A stretch of DNA of 64,000 bases, from positions 1-64,000 of IMG/VR virus record IMGVR_UViG_3300044841_000066; one strand, written 5' to 3'. A program made the position numbers and the translations under genes. The stretch comes from a virus. This document shows, in pieces, positions 38,048 through 47,370 of this stretch. Numbering within the stretch: position 1 is the stretch's first letter; each line of letters opens with the position of its first letter. A model generated the notes under the pieces. The model saw only the letters and a program-made list of their open reading frames with translations, was not told where the DNA came from and did not search any database.

Positions 38048-39085
38048 TTAGTTAATAATGATCAGTGCCGCTCCTGAAGTCGAAAGGCCCGCCGATCCCG
38101 CCAGGAACCCAGCCAATGTAGCGCCGCCAGCTCCGCCCGAAGTCCCGAAGCCGGAAGCGTTGCCGCCGTTGCCGCCATTAGATGCCGGGCAGCTCGCGCC
38201 ACCGCCTCCGCCGCCGCCTGTTAATTCCGATCCGGAACCGCCGGGTGAGCCGGCATTGCTGCCATTCTGGCTCGTTCCAGTGCAGGTCGCCAAACCGCCA
38301 GTCGCGCCCTGAGTAGCGGTAAGATATGGACCAATCCGACCACCATTTCCTCCTGCCAATGCAACGGGCGTTGTCGCAAGTCCACCGCCAGGACCGCCAG
38401 GACCCGGACCAAGGATTTGGGTATAGGTGCCACCGGCCACGCCTAAGCCGCCGCCGATCCCACCCAAGCCAAACCAGGGAATAGTCGGGACTATGCCGTT
38501 ACCGCCAGCGCCGCCCGCAACCCCGCCGCCCGCGCCAAGCGCACCCGCCGTCGATCCAACCCCATTGCCGCCGATCCCACCGAGGCCCGCGCTGCCGCCA
38601 CCGGCCGAAACTGCGCTGCTTTGCCCAGCGGAGCCGAACCCCGAACCCCAAGCGGTCATACTTCCGGTGCCAACTGTTAGAACAGTATTCCCACCGGCCG
38701 TGGGCGCCGATCCCGTGCTGCCCGCCGTTGTGCCACTGGCGGTGCAGGGCGTTCCGGCCGCGCCTATAACCACGTTCAAGGTCGAGGCTGGCCCGGTTAC
38801 AGATGATAGGAACCGACCCTCAATCCGAGGCGACGTGCCGCCCGAGGCGCCGCCGCTCGCGGCTGTGCCAGAAGCGACAACGACACCGCAGTTGCTCCCC
38901 CCTCCCGCGCCTATCGCCTGATAGGAGATAGTGTGCCAGCCGATTGGTAGTGCAATCGTCTGTGTCGTTGTGATGAGATATGTGGTGACTGGGACTGATA
39001 CGGGCTGCGGCTGTGCAAGCGCAGCGCTAATGCTGTCAAAAAATACTGTAGAAAGTAACGCCGCGCGCAGCAAATTACGGGACAT
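38048..39085 (-). CDS. Glycine-rich secreted or adhesin-like protein
   Basis: 345 aa. It has a signal-peptide-like N-terminus (RNLLRAALLSTVFFDSISAALA, cleavage near residue 24), a beta segment (TTTQTIALPIGWHTISYQAI) and then about 250 residues of Gly/Ala/Ser-rich repeats with motifs such as GGIGGNG and GGGGGGGAS. Gly-rich loops form polyglycine sandwich domains in tail-fibre adhesins such as T-even gp38. A signal peptide on a virion protein is odd, so it may act in the envelope of the infected cell. It follows the SGNH gene in the fibre region. Confidence 0.55.
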   Translation of the reverse strand: MSRNLLRAALLSTVFFDSISAALAQPQPVSVPVTTYLITTTQTIALPIGWHTISYQAIGAGGGSNCGVVVASGTAASGGASGGTSPRIEGRFLSSVTGPASTLNVVIGAAGTPCTASGTTAGSTGSAPTAGGNTVLTVGTGSMTAWGSGFGSAGQSSAVSAGGGSAGLGGIGGNGVGSTAGALGAGGGVAGGAGGNGIVPTIPWFGLGGIGGGLGVAGGTYTQILGPGPGGPGGGLATTPVALAGGNGGRIGPYLTATQGATGGLATCTGTSQNGSNAGSPGGSGSELTGGGGGGGASCPASNGGNGGNASGFGTSGGAGGATLAGFLAGSAGLSTSGAALIIIN

Positions 39086-39097
39086 AACAGATTGCTC

Positions 39098-40609
39098 CTA
39101 AAGAGTGAAAGCGCTTGGCGTGAAGCCGTTATTAGCGAATAGTTGATTGTATCCGCGCACCGTCGGATGCAGTCCATCAGCGGTCCACGGACCGGTTATG
39201 TTGATCATCGGCGGATAGGAGTAACCTGATCCAGGCGTTGTGATGATCTGAGTGATCACATTGCCCGAACTATTGGTTGTGCAGGTACCAGCGCCGCCCG
39301 ATCCAGTCTCTCCTGGATATGGCACAGCCACCCAGGGAAGCGTGACAGTACTTGGGTATCCAGCGCCCGACGTTGATCCGCTTTGCAGTATATTGCGATT
39401 GATCGCTGAGATCACGCCGCCGGTGAGTGTAGCCACCAATGCCGCTTGCTGGGATGCCACCCCAGAGGCCGAAGCGCCTACATCAGCGCCCCATTTGCCG
39501 CTATCAGTTGGATCAACCGCGCGGGCATCATCGAAAATACCAGAGAGGCCGAGCGTGCGCCAATTTGCGCGCAGCCAAGTATTATATCCCTGACGAATGG
39601 CCTCCGTTCCAAGTAGCGTTTGGTTGGTTGTCGTGATCCAACCGTCAGTACTTGTTGTATGCGGCATCAATGTCAGCGCGTATACTTTTACGCCGCGTGC
39701 CAGGAACGGCGAGGTCAGGGTGATGAAGTTAGCCTGAAGTTGCGCCAGCGTTTGGCCGATGCTGATGTCGTTTACCCCCAGCTCGAATAGGAGATGGGTG
39801 ATGCTGTCAAGATAAAGCTGCGCGGTCCCGTTTAGGCGGGCAAGCCACGAAACCATGGTGCTGCCGCCAATGCTTTGATTGAGGAAGCCGATTTTGTTTT
39901 TTAGCGCGCGTCCCCAAGCAGGAACCCAGGCAACGCTATCAGCATAGTCGCCTGCGCCAACGCCGATGCTGTCGCCCATGATACCAAGAACGGGAACGCG
40001 AATGAGCGGGGTGCCGAAGACAACCGGCGCATAGCCGAGACCGGCGGTGGTCGATGCGAATACCGTCAAATCGAGGGTGTGATCGGCAAGCCCGGTTCCG
40101 CGGTTGGTCCACTCTACAGTGGGTTGGGTCGAGGAAAGTCCGCCGCTGAATACAAATGACCCCGGCGTCCAAATCGCGAACGTCTTATCGGCGAGAGAGG
40201 CGCCCGCCGGAAGGAACATCGGCAATGGATCAGTTTCAAGGTAGAACGGGCCTGGGTTTACCGTTCCAGAAGTAAGGCCCTTGAAGTAAAACGGCTGCGG
40301 CGTTGTGCCGATCGGATATTCAAGCGAGGCCGTAACCGTAAATGCGGTCGGGATATTGGCTTCAGGGACGGCTCCGGAATGCTGCATGAACCCAGGAAAC
40401 CGTAGCACGATATCGGTCATGCCGCCACAGTTCGCTGGAACAACCTGGACCGATCTGGAATTGAATGAATTGCTTACCGTATCGGCCGCATTGCTCGCGT
40501 TGGCCAGCACCGAGCCGCCGGCCGATAGGTTCGTCAGCGCCATCCGCGCATTGCGCTTATAGGCGAGAGGCCCGGTGTAGCTGATCGGCGGCGGAAAGGA
40601 AGCGCCCAT
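39098..40609 (-). CDS. Tail-associated SGNH-type esterase
   Basis: 503 aa. The SGNH blocks are visible in the second half: block I GIMGDSIGVG (Ser near residue 215), block II with GGSTM, block III FELGVNDISIG, and block V DGLHPT with the catalytic Asp-His. The N-terminal 190 residues are beta-rich and may attach to the fibre. SGNH enzymes on tails usually deacetylate or deacylate surface polysaccharides during adsorption. It lies next to fibre genes, so it is a candidate receptor-trimming enzyme. The enzyme fold is secure; the substrate is unknown. Confidence 0.8.
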   Translation of the reverse strand: MGASFPPPISYTGPLAYKRNARMALTNLSAGGSVLANASNAADTVSNSFNSRSVQVVPANCGGMTDIVLRFPGFMQHSGAVPEANIPTAFTVTASLEYPIGTTPQPFYFKGLTSGTVNPGPFYLETDPLPMFLPAGASLADKTFAIWTPGSFVFSGGLSSTQPTVEWTNRGTGLADHTLDLTVFASTTAGLGYAPVVFGTPLIRVPVLGIMGDSIGVGAGDYADSVAWVPAWGRALKNKIGFLNQSIGGSTMVSWLARLNGTAQLYLDSITHLLFELGVNDISIGQTLAQLQANFITLTSPFLARGVKVYALTLMPHTTSTDGWITTTNQTLLGTEAIRQGYNTWLRANWRTLGLSGIFDDARAVDPTDSGKWGADVGASASGVASQQAALVATLTGGVISAINRNILQSGSTSGAGYPSTVTLPWVAVPYPGETGSGGAGTCTTNSSGNVITQIITTPGSGYSYPPMINITGPWTADGLHPTVRGYNQLFANNGFTPSAFTL

Positions 40610-40612
40610 CGA

Positions 40613-41215
40613 TCAGGTCTCCCGCGCGTAGCAGAAGGCGCCGGCAAGGCCGAATATCCGCACCCGGCCAAGTTCACGCGTCGGCGTAAAATCAGCACCC
40701 TGGACAAACGGTCCTGTGCCCGGAACCAAAGGAAACAGCGAGACCGTACCGACGCCATTCGCGCCATCATCGAGCACAACAACTGCCAGCGCGCCGGTTG
40801 TATTGTTGACTTGAATAGCGTGGCGGCTTGGGTTGGCTACAATTGTTTCCAGCAAGGTCAGTAGAACCCCGTTGAATGTCCAGGTTGTTGCTGCGCCCGG
40901 CCCGGCCGGCGCATTGGCGCTTCGATCTATGCCGATTGTGCCGGACAGCGCTGTATTGATACTCCCGAGTTGGGCGATTTCGGTTGTCTGATTGGCGCTA
41001 ATTGTCGCCAGCTCAGTGATAACCGTTCCCAGATTGAGAATGGCTGAGTTATCGAATACAGGTACCGCATTGGACGCGCCGACGACATCTGATCCCAACC
41101 ATAGACCCACCAAGGGGACAACGGCCGATGTGCCCTGAATAACAACGTCCAGCGCGCCCGTCGGAATTACCGTTCCGACGGCGTCGATGACGTCCAGAAA
41201 GCCCGTTGTGGTCAT
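40613..41215 (-). CDS. Structural-region protein, unknown
   Basis: 200 aa, hydrophobic beta-rich N-terminus (GALDVVIQGTSAVVPLVGLWL), a helical middle (VITELATISANQTTEIAQLG) and a beta C-terminus. It lies between fibre-region genes and has no cysteine-rich or catalytic pattern. Probably a minor tail fibre or attachment protein by context. Confidence 0.5.
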   Translation of the reverse strand: MTTTGFLDVIDAVGTVIPTGALDVVIQGTSAVVPLVGLWLGSDVVGASNAVPVFDNSAILNLGTVITELATISANQTTEIAQLGSINTALSGTIGIDRSANAPAGPGAATTWTFNGVLLTLLETIVANPSRHAIQVNNTTGALAVVVLDDGANGVGTVSLFPLVPGTGPFVQGADFTPTRELGRVRIFGLAGAFCYARET

Positions 41216-41239
41216 AGCGCGACTCCTCCGCTCGCCGTT

Positions 41240-42040
41240 TTAAGTCGCGCCGTTACCCACAAGGGTAACCGTTGCGGTATTGCTGATGAATGAGACAGCA
41301 GCACTGGAACGCCGAAGCAGATAGGTTTGCCCTGCGCCCACCGGAATATCGCTGCTCGCGACGCCTGTGTTCGCGTTGGTAATCTGATTGATCCACCCCG
41401 CACTTGCCGGGATGACAAACCCGCCATTGATCGCATGTCCCGCCGTCAGGATGTTCACAGCTGCGCCAGCCGCAGCCGTCACAGTGACATCGAGTGCCAC
41501 AGCATTCTCAACGATGCGCACGGGTTGGGTGTTGATCGCGGCATTGTAGATGCCCGATAACCAACCCGATATCCCGATGCCGCCGGTCGGCTGCGCAATG
41601 CCGTTAGCCGGTGTGCCGCCATCGTTTGAGGTGACCGTTCCGCTGATCGTTAACGTGCTGATGATCTTAGCGTAAATGCCCGAGAGGAAGCCCAGTACGC
41701 CGAGGCCGCCGGCCGGCTGCGCGACGCCTGTAGCCGCATTGCCTTGTGCGGTGGCGATTGTCGCCAGCGCAGCGTTCCCGGTTGTCTGCCCGGCCAGAGT
41801 GGCGACCCCATTCGTATTCCCGGCGATGGTTGTCAACGCCGTTTCGGCATTGGCGTCGGCGACCGGGAACGGATGCGTCTGGGATACCGTTGTGCCGTCC
41901 GAGCGGATGCCGTTGATTGAGGCAAAGATCGGATTGCCGACCGCCGGACCGGTCGAGGCCACACCCGTTTGAAACGCCAGGGTGCCGACCAATTGGGTCG
42001 CACCATTCGTGATTACATTCCAGCCTTCGGTATCTGCCAC
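41240..42040 (-). CDS. Tail fibre-region protein with internal repeats
   Basis: 266 aa with a repeated block: GVAQPAGGLGVLGFLSGIY near residue 102 and GIAQPTGGIGISGWLSGIY near residue 147, plus shorter Ala/Thr/Gly repeats before them. The N-terminus is beta-rich. Such blocks occur in phage structural proteins that include the phrase G-x-x-P-T/A-G-G-x-G. Likely a virion surface or fibre protein. Confidence 0.55.
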   Translation of the reverse strand: MADTEGWNVITNGATQLVGTLAFQTGVASTGPAVGNPIFASINGIRSDGTTVSQTHPFPVADANAETALTTIAGNTNGVATLAGQTTGNAALATIATAQGNAATGVAQPAGGLGVLGFLSGIYAKIISTLTISGTVTSNDGGTPANGIAQPTGGIGISGWLSGIYNAAINTQPVRIVENAVALDVTVTAAAGAAVNILTAGHAINGGFVIPASAGWINQITNANTGVASSDIPVGAGQTYLLRRSSAAVSFISNTATVTLVGNGAT

Positions 42041-42057
42041 AGACTTAAACTCCTTGA

Positions 42058-42885
42058 TTAAGGGGACGGTGCGAAAGCGAAACCAGCAAGCTCGCCGTCA
42101 TAGTAGAACACCGATGAATTCGCAGCGGTCGTGTAGTTCTGCGAAGGCACTGGCGCGCTCGGTGAGGGCGCATAGAATATGCCGGACGGTTGACCGCGAA
42201 AGACGCGCAGCCCCGAGTTTCTGGCATCGCTGAAGTTAAGCGAGGGGACGATCGCGGAGGCCGGGAATACAGCGAAAGGATAGCCGGCCAATTCACCGTC
42301 ATAGTAGAAAACTGATGAATTCTCAGCGGCCGTATAGTCCTGCGAGGGCACAAGCGGCTGCGGCGGGAAGGCTGTGAACGGATAGCCGCTGAGCATGCCA
42401 TCGAAGTAGAACACTGATGAATTCTCAGCGGCTGTGTAATTTTGCGAGGGCACACGCGGCGGTGAAAGCATCCACTCGATTATCGGACCGAAACCCGAAT
42501 TCGGCGGATCGGGCAGGGGTTGGATGGCCAGGAGGTCGTCAATCGGAAGGCCGATCAGGAACGACAAGGTCTCTGGCAATGCGGTGCGGATATTGATCTT
42601 GACAATGTAGTTCCGCCCCGCGATCCCGCCGGCACCATGCCAAGTCAGTAGACCACCAACAACGCGTAGGTTCGTTGCTTGCAGCTCGCCGCTTCCGGAC
42701 GGTTGGACACTCAAGCTGGCCTCAAGCGGCACATCGAGCGGTTGGAGTGCTATTGAATAGTTCAGCGCATAGTCGCGCGAGGTGTCAGGTTCCGTGACGG
42801 GCCATTGGTAGGCCGGGCCGGGCGGCATCGACAGAAAGCCGCCCCAACGCGCAACCGAACCAATCGTTATCAGCTCGTAGCTCAT
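42058..42885 (-). CDS. Tail protein with four C-terminal 34-residue repeats
   Basis: 275 aa. The N-terminal 140 residues are beta-rich (RDYALNYSIALQPLDVPLEAS, GRNYIVKINIRTALP), a pattern found in phage minor tail proteins that handle adhesin domains. The last 131 residues are four repeats that begin VPS and contain NYTAAENSSVFYYDG followed by an aromatic-Pro stretch; the third copy is the most diverged. The repeats are likely exposed and may vary in number between related phages. Confidence 0.65.
   Translation of the reverse strand: MSYELITIGSVARWGGFLSMPPGPAYQWPVTEPDTSRDYALNYSIALQPLDVPLEASLSVQPSGSGELQATNLRVVGGLLTWHGAGGIAGRNYIVKINIRTALPETLSFLIGLPIDDLLAIQPLPDPPNSGFGPIIEWMLSPPRVPSQNYTAAENSSVFYFDGMLSGYPFTAFPPQPLVPSQDYTAAENSSVFYYDGELAGYPFAVFPASAIVPSLNFSDARNSGLRVFRGQPSGIFYAPSPSAPVPSQNYTTAANSSVFYYDGELAGFAFAPSP
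42061..42453 (-). repeat. Four tandem coding repeats (102, 102, 99, 90 bp)
   Basis: Units begin at 42453, 42351, 42249 and 42150 on the minus strand. Units 1, 2 and 4 share long near-identical DNA stretches around the EcoRI-like GATGAATTC sequence; unit 3 (NFSDARNSGLRVFRG) has diverged. The DNA identity of units 1, 2 and 4 implies recent duplication or conversion. Confidence 0.85.
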
Positions 42886-42907
42886 GTGTCGGCCTTTTTA
42901 TTCTGTC

Positions 42908-43495
42908 TTAATTTCCCCGAACGCGTACGTTCATGGCGACGACTCCAGAAACACCAAAGCCGGTTGAGTTCGTCGTAAGCTGGCAGGTAAATCTATCGAT
43001 CGGCTCTGCGGAAACCGTCACGCCCCCAAGCGGCGGGGTGGTTCCAGAGTACGAGGTCATGATATCAAAGGTGTTGTGGGGGAAGGCGACGGGGTACGTA
43101 ACGGTGTTCCCAAAATAGCCGGCGCCGCTGAAGTTGATCAGGGTCGTAAAGGAAAGATCGATAATCCCGTCTGGGAAAGTATGGATTAGTCCACCAGATA
43201 CGATACTGTGCGAGAAGGCGTTGTCAAAAAGGACGCGCAATGCCGCCTTAAAATTCGCCAGGAGCGTTGTGATGACACCGGTGTCGATGACATCTGCATT
43301 GATCTCGTCGATAATGAACTGTGCCAGCATATTCGCCATGAGCGAGGCTTGCCGCGCGCTTTTGTTATAGAGCGTAGGATCGGCCAAGCCGGTGACAACA
43401 CCATTTGCCAGGAACGCCGAGGCCGCATATCCCGCCTGCGAGATAACATTACCACCCGAGGGCGCCCAAATCAGGAAGTCGTTTTCAGCGGGCAT
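42908..43495 (-). CDS. Tail fibre protein (gp53-like C-terminus)
   Basis: 195 aa. The N-terminus has FLIWAPSGGNVISQAGYAAS, then LADPTLYNKSARQASLMANML, a pattern seen in phage fibre proteins, and the C-terminus LINFSGAGYFGNTVTYPVAFP resembles the receptor-binding gp53-like fold (I-FPVAF motif). It lies between other fibre genes. Probably binds the host surface. Confidence 0.65.
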   Translation of the reverse strand: MPAENDFLIWAPSGGNVISQAGYAASAFLANGVVTGLADPTLYNKSARQASLMANMLAQFIIDEINADVIDTGVITTLLANFKAALRVLFDNAFSHSIVSGGLIHTFPDGIIDLSFTTLINFSGAGYFGNTVTYPVAFPHNTFDIMTSYSGTTPPLGGVTVSAEPIDRFTCQLTTNSTGFGVSGVVAMNVRVRGN

Positions 43496-43590
43496 CGTTT
43501 TATCCTGTGATTGGTGCTATCAATTATTGTTCGCGGACACAAGCTGGGTGTGCGTTGTTGGCAGAAGCAAGGCGTCGGATTAGCCATCTG

Positions 43591-43791
43591 TCACTCGCCA
43601 GAAAGCGCGGCAATGCCGGCGCGGAACGATTGCAGATCAGGTCGGTGCTCGCGACTTTCGATCACAACCACAGAGCCGGCAACAATGGCGTTAAGCGCAT
43701 TGCTTACGGCCACGAATGCCGGCATCTCAGCGCCAGTCAGGTTCAGGCGTTGAAGAAATTGCAGTGCTATAGCAGCGGTTTGCTTGTCCAT
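43591..43791 (-). CDS. Hypothetical 66-aa protein
   Basis: Helical and Ala-rich (QTAAIALQFLQRLNLTGAEM, AFVAVSNALNAIVAG). It lies alone between two fibre genes with an approximately 95-bp gap on its downstream side. It may be a small chaperone for the fibre. No family recognised. Confidence 0.5.
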   Translation of the reverse strand: MDKQTAAIALQFLQRLNLTGAEMPAFVAVSNALNAIVAGSVVVIESREHRPDLQSFRAGIAALSGE

Positions 43792-43830
43792 TATTGCTCC
43801 GGGGATTGAGGTCGAGCGTGGCGGGGCAGA

Positions 43831-45264
43831 TCAGTTTGCGACCGTCAACATACGAAACCCCGTCCCCCCGCTATCCGCAGCCCCGCAGACAATTTTCCGA
43901 AGCCCCACACCTGGAATGAAGACATTGACGCAAGGCGTTCCGCTATCTGACGTGTCAACGCTGAATGCGGGAGTGGTGTTGGCGGCATTGGATACTTGAA
44001 TAGAACCGTTACCGAATTCCAGCACCGGCCCATTAACCGTTGTTGCGGTGAGTATCGTTCCAGCGAGGCCCAGATTGCCACTCGCGCCACCCGCGAAGGC
44101 GATTGAGCTACCGACCGGCAAATCAATCGCAGGCAAGCTGAATAGTCCAGCGCGGAAGTCGATCCCGCGCTGTAGGCTGACGCTGTTCGACGTGCCTGCC
44201 AGCAGGATTAAGTCGGTTGAGGTCGGTGCCGTCGTTGCTGGCGACACGAAATCGCCAAACTGAATGGCTGACTGCCAACCAACGCCGCCGGTTTGCGCTG
44301 CAATGTAAAGGCCCGCCGAGCGTGATGTCCCGTCATGTATGCTCGTGTTGACATCAACGATTTGCACGCCGGTTTTGGTAGCTACAGGCGTACGCACATC
44401 AGTGTTGAATTCAGCACCGGTCACACCAGCCGAAGAGGCCACGCCACTCAATGCTTGCGCAGACCCATTCATCCCGAACGCCGAACCTGATCCGGCCGTA
44501 AGGAATGTGAAGCCGCTAACACCGCACACGAACTCATTTACGTTCGTCCCGCTAGACGTGTATTGCGCAGTGAACGCCTGTCGATGGCCCGTTCCTCCGG
44601 TTCGTGTCCCTACCACGGTGACGGCATCGTAGAACGCCGATCCCATCGCGAAGGACTCGGAAAAAGCCAACTGAAACAGCGGCGCCGATGAGTTTGTCAG
44701 GTTTCCAAGACTACCTAGCGCACCAAATGCCGTCTGCTCGATTGCATTCGTGGACGTCAACGCAGCGGTCACATCTGGCCCGCTCAATGTGACCGCACCC
44801 GCGCGGGCGTTGAACGAGGCGACGCCCGCGACGCCACCGCCCCCTGAGGCGGAAATGACGCCGCCACTGATCGTTACCGTTGAACCATCTACCTTGACGC
44901 CGCCGAGAACCGTGGTTGATGCGGTCGGGAGAGTGTAGCCGCCGCTCGATCCATTCGCCGCCGCCACTAGTCGACCCTTGGCATCTACCGTAATGTTGGC
45001 GTTTGTGTAAGCGCCAGCCGCAACGCCTGTTGTTGCCAAACTTGGGTTGGGATAGGCGCCGCCCAAATCGCCGCCCGCCACGCCCGTCGGCGCGCCGCCC
45101 GCAATCCACGCGGTTCCGTTCCAGGTCTCGGTCGACCCGAGGGTCGTGTTGAACCCCATCGCGCCCGCCGCAGGTGTGGCTGGACGCGTCGCCGTTGTCC
45201 ACGCATCGAGGTTGAGAGGCCCTTGCAACGTGACTGTGACGTAGGTAGGAGAGGGATTGGCCAC
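43831..45264 (-). CDS. Tail fibre protein
   Basis: 477 aa. The N-terminus is that of phage tail fibres with a G-x-MGFNTTLGSTETWNGTAW motif, then GGDLGGAYPNPSLA, a repeat-like block that occurs in many fibres, and DAKGRLVAA. The rest is beta-rich with collagen-like Gly/Ser parts (SASGGGGVAGVAS) and a C-terminus ending SGGTGFRMLTVAN. It is likely trimeric. Host-range determinant by context. Confidence 0.75.
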   Translation of the reverse strand: MANPSPTYVTVTLQGPLNLDAWTTATRPATPAAGAMGFNTTLGSTETWNGTAWIAGGAPTGVAGGDLGGAYPNPSLATTGVAAGAYTNANITVDAKGRLVAAANGSSGGYTLPTASTTVLGGVKVDGSTVTISGGVISASGGGGVAGVASFNARAGAVTLSGPDVTAALTSTNAIEQTAFGALGSLGNLTNSSAPLFQLAFSESFAMGSAFYDAVTVVGTRTGGTGHRQAFTAQYTSSGTNVNEFVCGVSGFTFLTAGSGSAFGMNGSAQALSGVASSAGVTGAEFNTDVRTPVATKTGVQIVDVNTSIHDGTSRSAGLYIAAQTGGVGWQSAIQFGDFVSPATTAPTSTDLILLAGTSNSVSLQRGIDFRAGLFSLPAIDLPVGSSIAFAGGASGNLGLAGTILTATTVNGPVLEFGNGSIQVSNAANTTPAFSVDTSDSGTPCVNVFIPGVGLRKIVCGAADSGGTGFRMLTVAN

Positions 45265-45280
45265 TTCTATTCACCCATAT

Positions 45281-46159
45281 TCATGCAATCCAGACCTCGC
45301 CGCCTGAATTCCAAAGTCGATTGCTAAAAGGCGCCGGACTTGTCAGCGGTAGGTTGCCGCCGCCCATGGCCAACAATTCGGATGCCAACACAGCGCCAAA
45401 TACAACTGGCGGTGCGGCAGGGTCGGGTGTAATACCCGGAACAACTGTTACAACGCCGCCGTTGCTCCAAAACGCGCCAGCAGCAAGCCCAGAGGGACTT
45501 GCTGGCCAAGAGGAAGGATCGACGAGCGCCAGCACCCCGCCGTCATCATTTAAATTAGTTGATGCATTGACATAATTAACGCGGACCGCTACCGGCTTTA
45601 ATCCCAGCTCGCCGGCCTCGATCAATGCGGTAAACAAAGCGCCGGGCGGTTGGCCGCCGATCGTCAGCGTCATTGTCATGTTCATATTATCGACAATCGT
45701 CAGCACCGTGCCGGGCGTGGACGATCCGCTGAAAAGCACAGCCAACGCCGGATAGGCGCCAGCAATGGTACCGTCCCAGTTATTCGAGATGATGCGCGCC
45801 TTGATCAGCAAGCGGTATGTGGCATCATCCAGTCTATGCAGATCGGTGACAGGTGTGAGTGGTTGATGCCAGATCGCTTCGCCCCAACCAAGACCAACGA
45901 TGCCCCAAGAAAAGAAGGCAGCAAGCGGTACCGCTACATAGCGCGATACACCAACCCAAAGCCCGACGCTATCGAGCTGAACACCAATCGCCTGATCAAC
46001 ATCATACAGCGCCGGGATGCCCAGCAAGAGGTTCTGCATGTCAACAAGCGGTTGGAGCGACGCCGCGACCGAAGCCAAGAACTTCGATTTGTTTGCGTGC
46101 TGGGATGTGATAAGATTTTGATAGTCGGCGAGCGTTACCGTCACGAAATGATCGTCCAA
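45281..46159 (-). CDS. DUF2612 baseplate/tail-tip protein
   Basis: 292 aa. The opening (LADYQNLITSQHANKSKFLASVAASL), LYDVDQAIGVQLDSVGLWVG, LDDATYRLLIKARIISNNWDGT and TIVDNMNMTMTLTIGGQPPG are the DUF2612 order. These proteins occupy the place of P2 gpI between the J-like protein and the fibres. It overlaps the J-like gene by 19 bp. The C-terminal 90 residues may bind fibres. Confidence 0.8.
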   Translation of the reverse strand: MDDHFVTVTLADYQNLITSQHANKSKFLASVAASLQPLVDMQNLLLGIPALYDVDQAIGVQLDSVGLWVGVSRYVAVPLAAFFSWGIVGLGWGEAIWHQPLTPVTDLHRLDDATYRLLIKARIISNNWDGTIAGAYPALAVLFSGSSTPGTVLTIVDNMNMTMTLTIGGQPPGALFTALIEAGELGLKPVAVRVNYVNASTNLNDDGGVLALVDPSSWPASPSGLAAGAFWSNGGVVTVVPGITPDPAAPPVVFGAVLASELLAMGGGNLPLTSPAPFSNRLWNSGGEVWIA

Positions 46160-47367
46160 TCGGCCGCGGTCGTAAATGCAATCTGATTGAACGCGATGGT
46201 CACATCGGCGGCGGCGGGCGTAGCCGGGGAGATGGCGATCAATACTGATGTCAACTCGTAGGTCTGGCCGTCCGTGGGGGTCGCTGGCGCGGCATAGGGA
46301 CCGACGAGCAGGGCAGGTGAGTAAAGCCGGGTAAATTGCACCGATTTGCCGATGCCCAGACCGTTGATGGCGGCGGCAACCGCAATACCGGCTTCCAGAC
46401 CAATAGCGGTTATATACCCCACCCCTGGCGTAAGCGTGATCGATCCGGCGACATGGATTTCGGTCGGAATATTAAAATTGATCGTGGAGGCGTTGCCTGT
46501 GGTTGGGTCCGTATAGGTGCCGGACACCGCACCCGTTCCGCCGCCCCAGGTATTGGCGCCGATCGTCTTTTTAAGACCGATAATGTTAACAATTGATTGC
46601 AAGTCACCGCCGAGTACAGAAAAGCAAAACGAATGCGGCGGCGCACCGATACTATCAGCAACATCGGTATCATTTTCGTGCACGCTGATCGCTGTTACCC
46701 CAGGCAAATTAGAGATCAGACCGAACATGCCGCCTACAGGCGTTGTCGAGCCAAGCTGGGTCGAATTCGTCTGTCGTAAGCGAAGCGTGGCGTCGCGCTC
46801 AACAGGCGCACCCGGCGCTGCATTGGCGGGATTGTTCGCGGACTGCCAGCCTGCCGTCGGTGTCAACATGACACTCAGCGTATTGGCGGCGGCCTGAATG
46901 GCGCCTTGGGTTGTGCAGGTCGCGGTAACGGTAGTCGAGCCGCCGCTCGGAATGGTCACCGAAGCCGGCAAAGCCCATTGCGTACCAAGGGATTGGTTAT
47001 CGCCGACAAGGCCATTGGTGATCGTCCGCCCGGCCTGACCGACAACCAGGATAGCCGCCTGACTATTGCTTGGCACCAAGCGCTTTATGTTGTTGATCTT
47101 GACGACTGATGAAAGCCCGGCGCCGATCGCTGTGGCCGGCGAGAATTGATTGTAGACGAATACGCACGCCTGCCCCATATCGGCGAAGCCCTTGGCGATG
47201 ATTGCCAACCATTGCCCGTCCTGGGTATCCGGATCGAGATCGACATCGGTGCCGTAGATCGAGGTATAGCTGGCTTGGAGCGAGAGCAGCGTATCGTTGA
47301 ACGAAACGACCGTGATGCCGTTCGCGTCGATGGTTGGCGCCAGCGTGGGTAGGGGATAGGTCGTCAC
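46141..47367 (-). CDS. Baseplate J-like protein
   Basis: 408 aa wedge component. FNDTLLSLQASYTSIYGTDVDLDPDTQDGQWLAIIAKGFADMGQ is the standard N-terminus; later GAPVERDATLRLRQTNS and NLPGVTAISVHENDTDVAD fit the J-like family, followed by a C-terminal VGYITAIGLEAGIAVAAAINGL repeat. It attaches to the gp25-like protein and carries the tail-tip protein DUF2612. Confidence 0.85.
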   Translation of the reverse strand: MTTYPLPTLAPTIDANGITVVSFNDTLLSLQASYTSIYGTDVDLDPDTQDGQWLAIIAKGFADMGQACVFVYNQFSPATAIGAGLSSVVKINNIKRLVPSNSQAAILVVGQAGRTITNGLVGDNQSLGTQWALPASVTIPSGGSTTVTATCTTQGAIQAAANTLSVMLTPTAGWQSANNPANAAPGAPVERDATLRLRQTNSTQLGSTTPVGGMFGLISNLPGVTAISVHENDTDVADSIGAPPHSFCFSVLGGDLQSIVNIIGLKKTIGANTWGGGTGAVSGTYTDPTTGNASTINFNIPTEIHVAGSITLTPGVGYITAIGLEAGIAVAAAINGLGIGKSVQFTRLYSPALLVGPYAAPATPTDGQTYELTSVLIAISPATPAAADVTIAFNQIAFTTAADWTIIS

Positions 47368-47370
47368 AGA

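Noticed and set aside
42061-42453. CRISPR-like array
   Set aside because: The repeats are in-frame coding units of 33-34 codons without unique spacers, and no cas genes are near.
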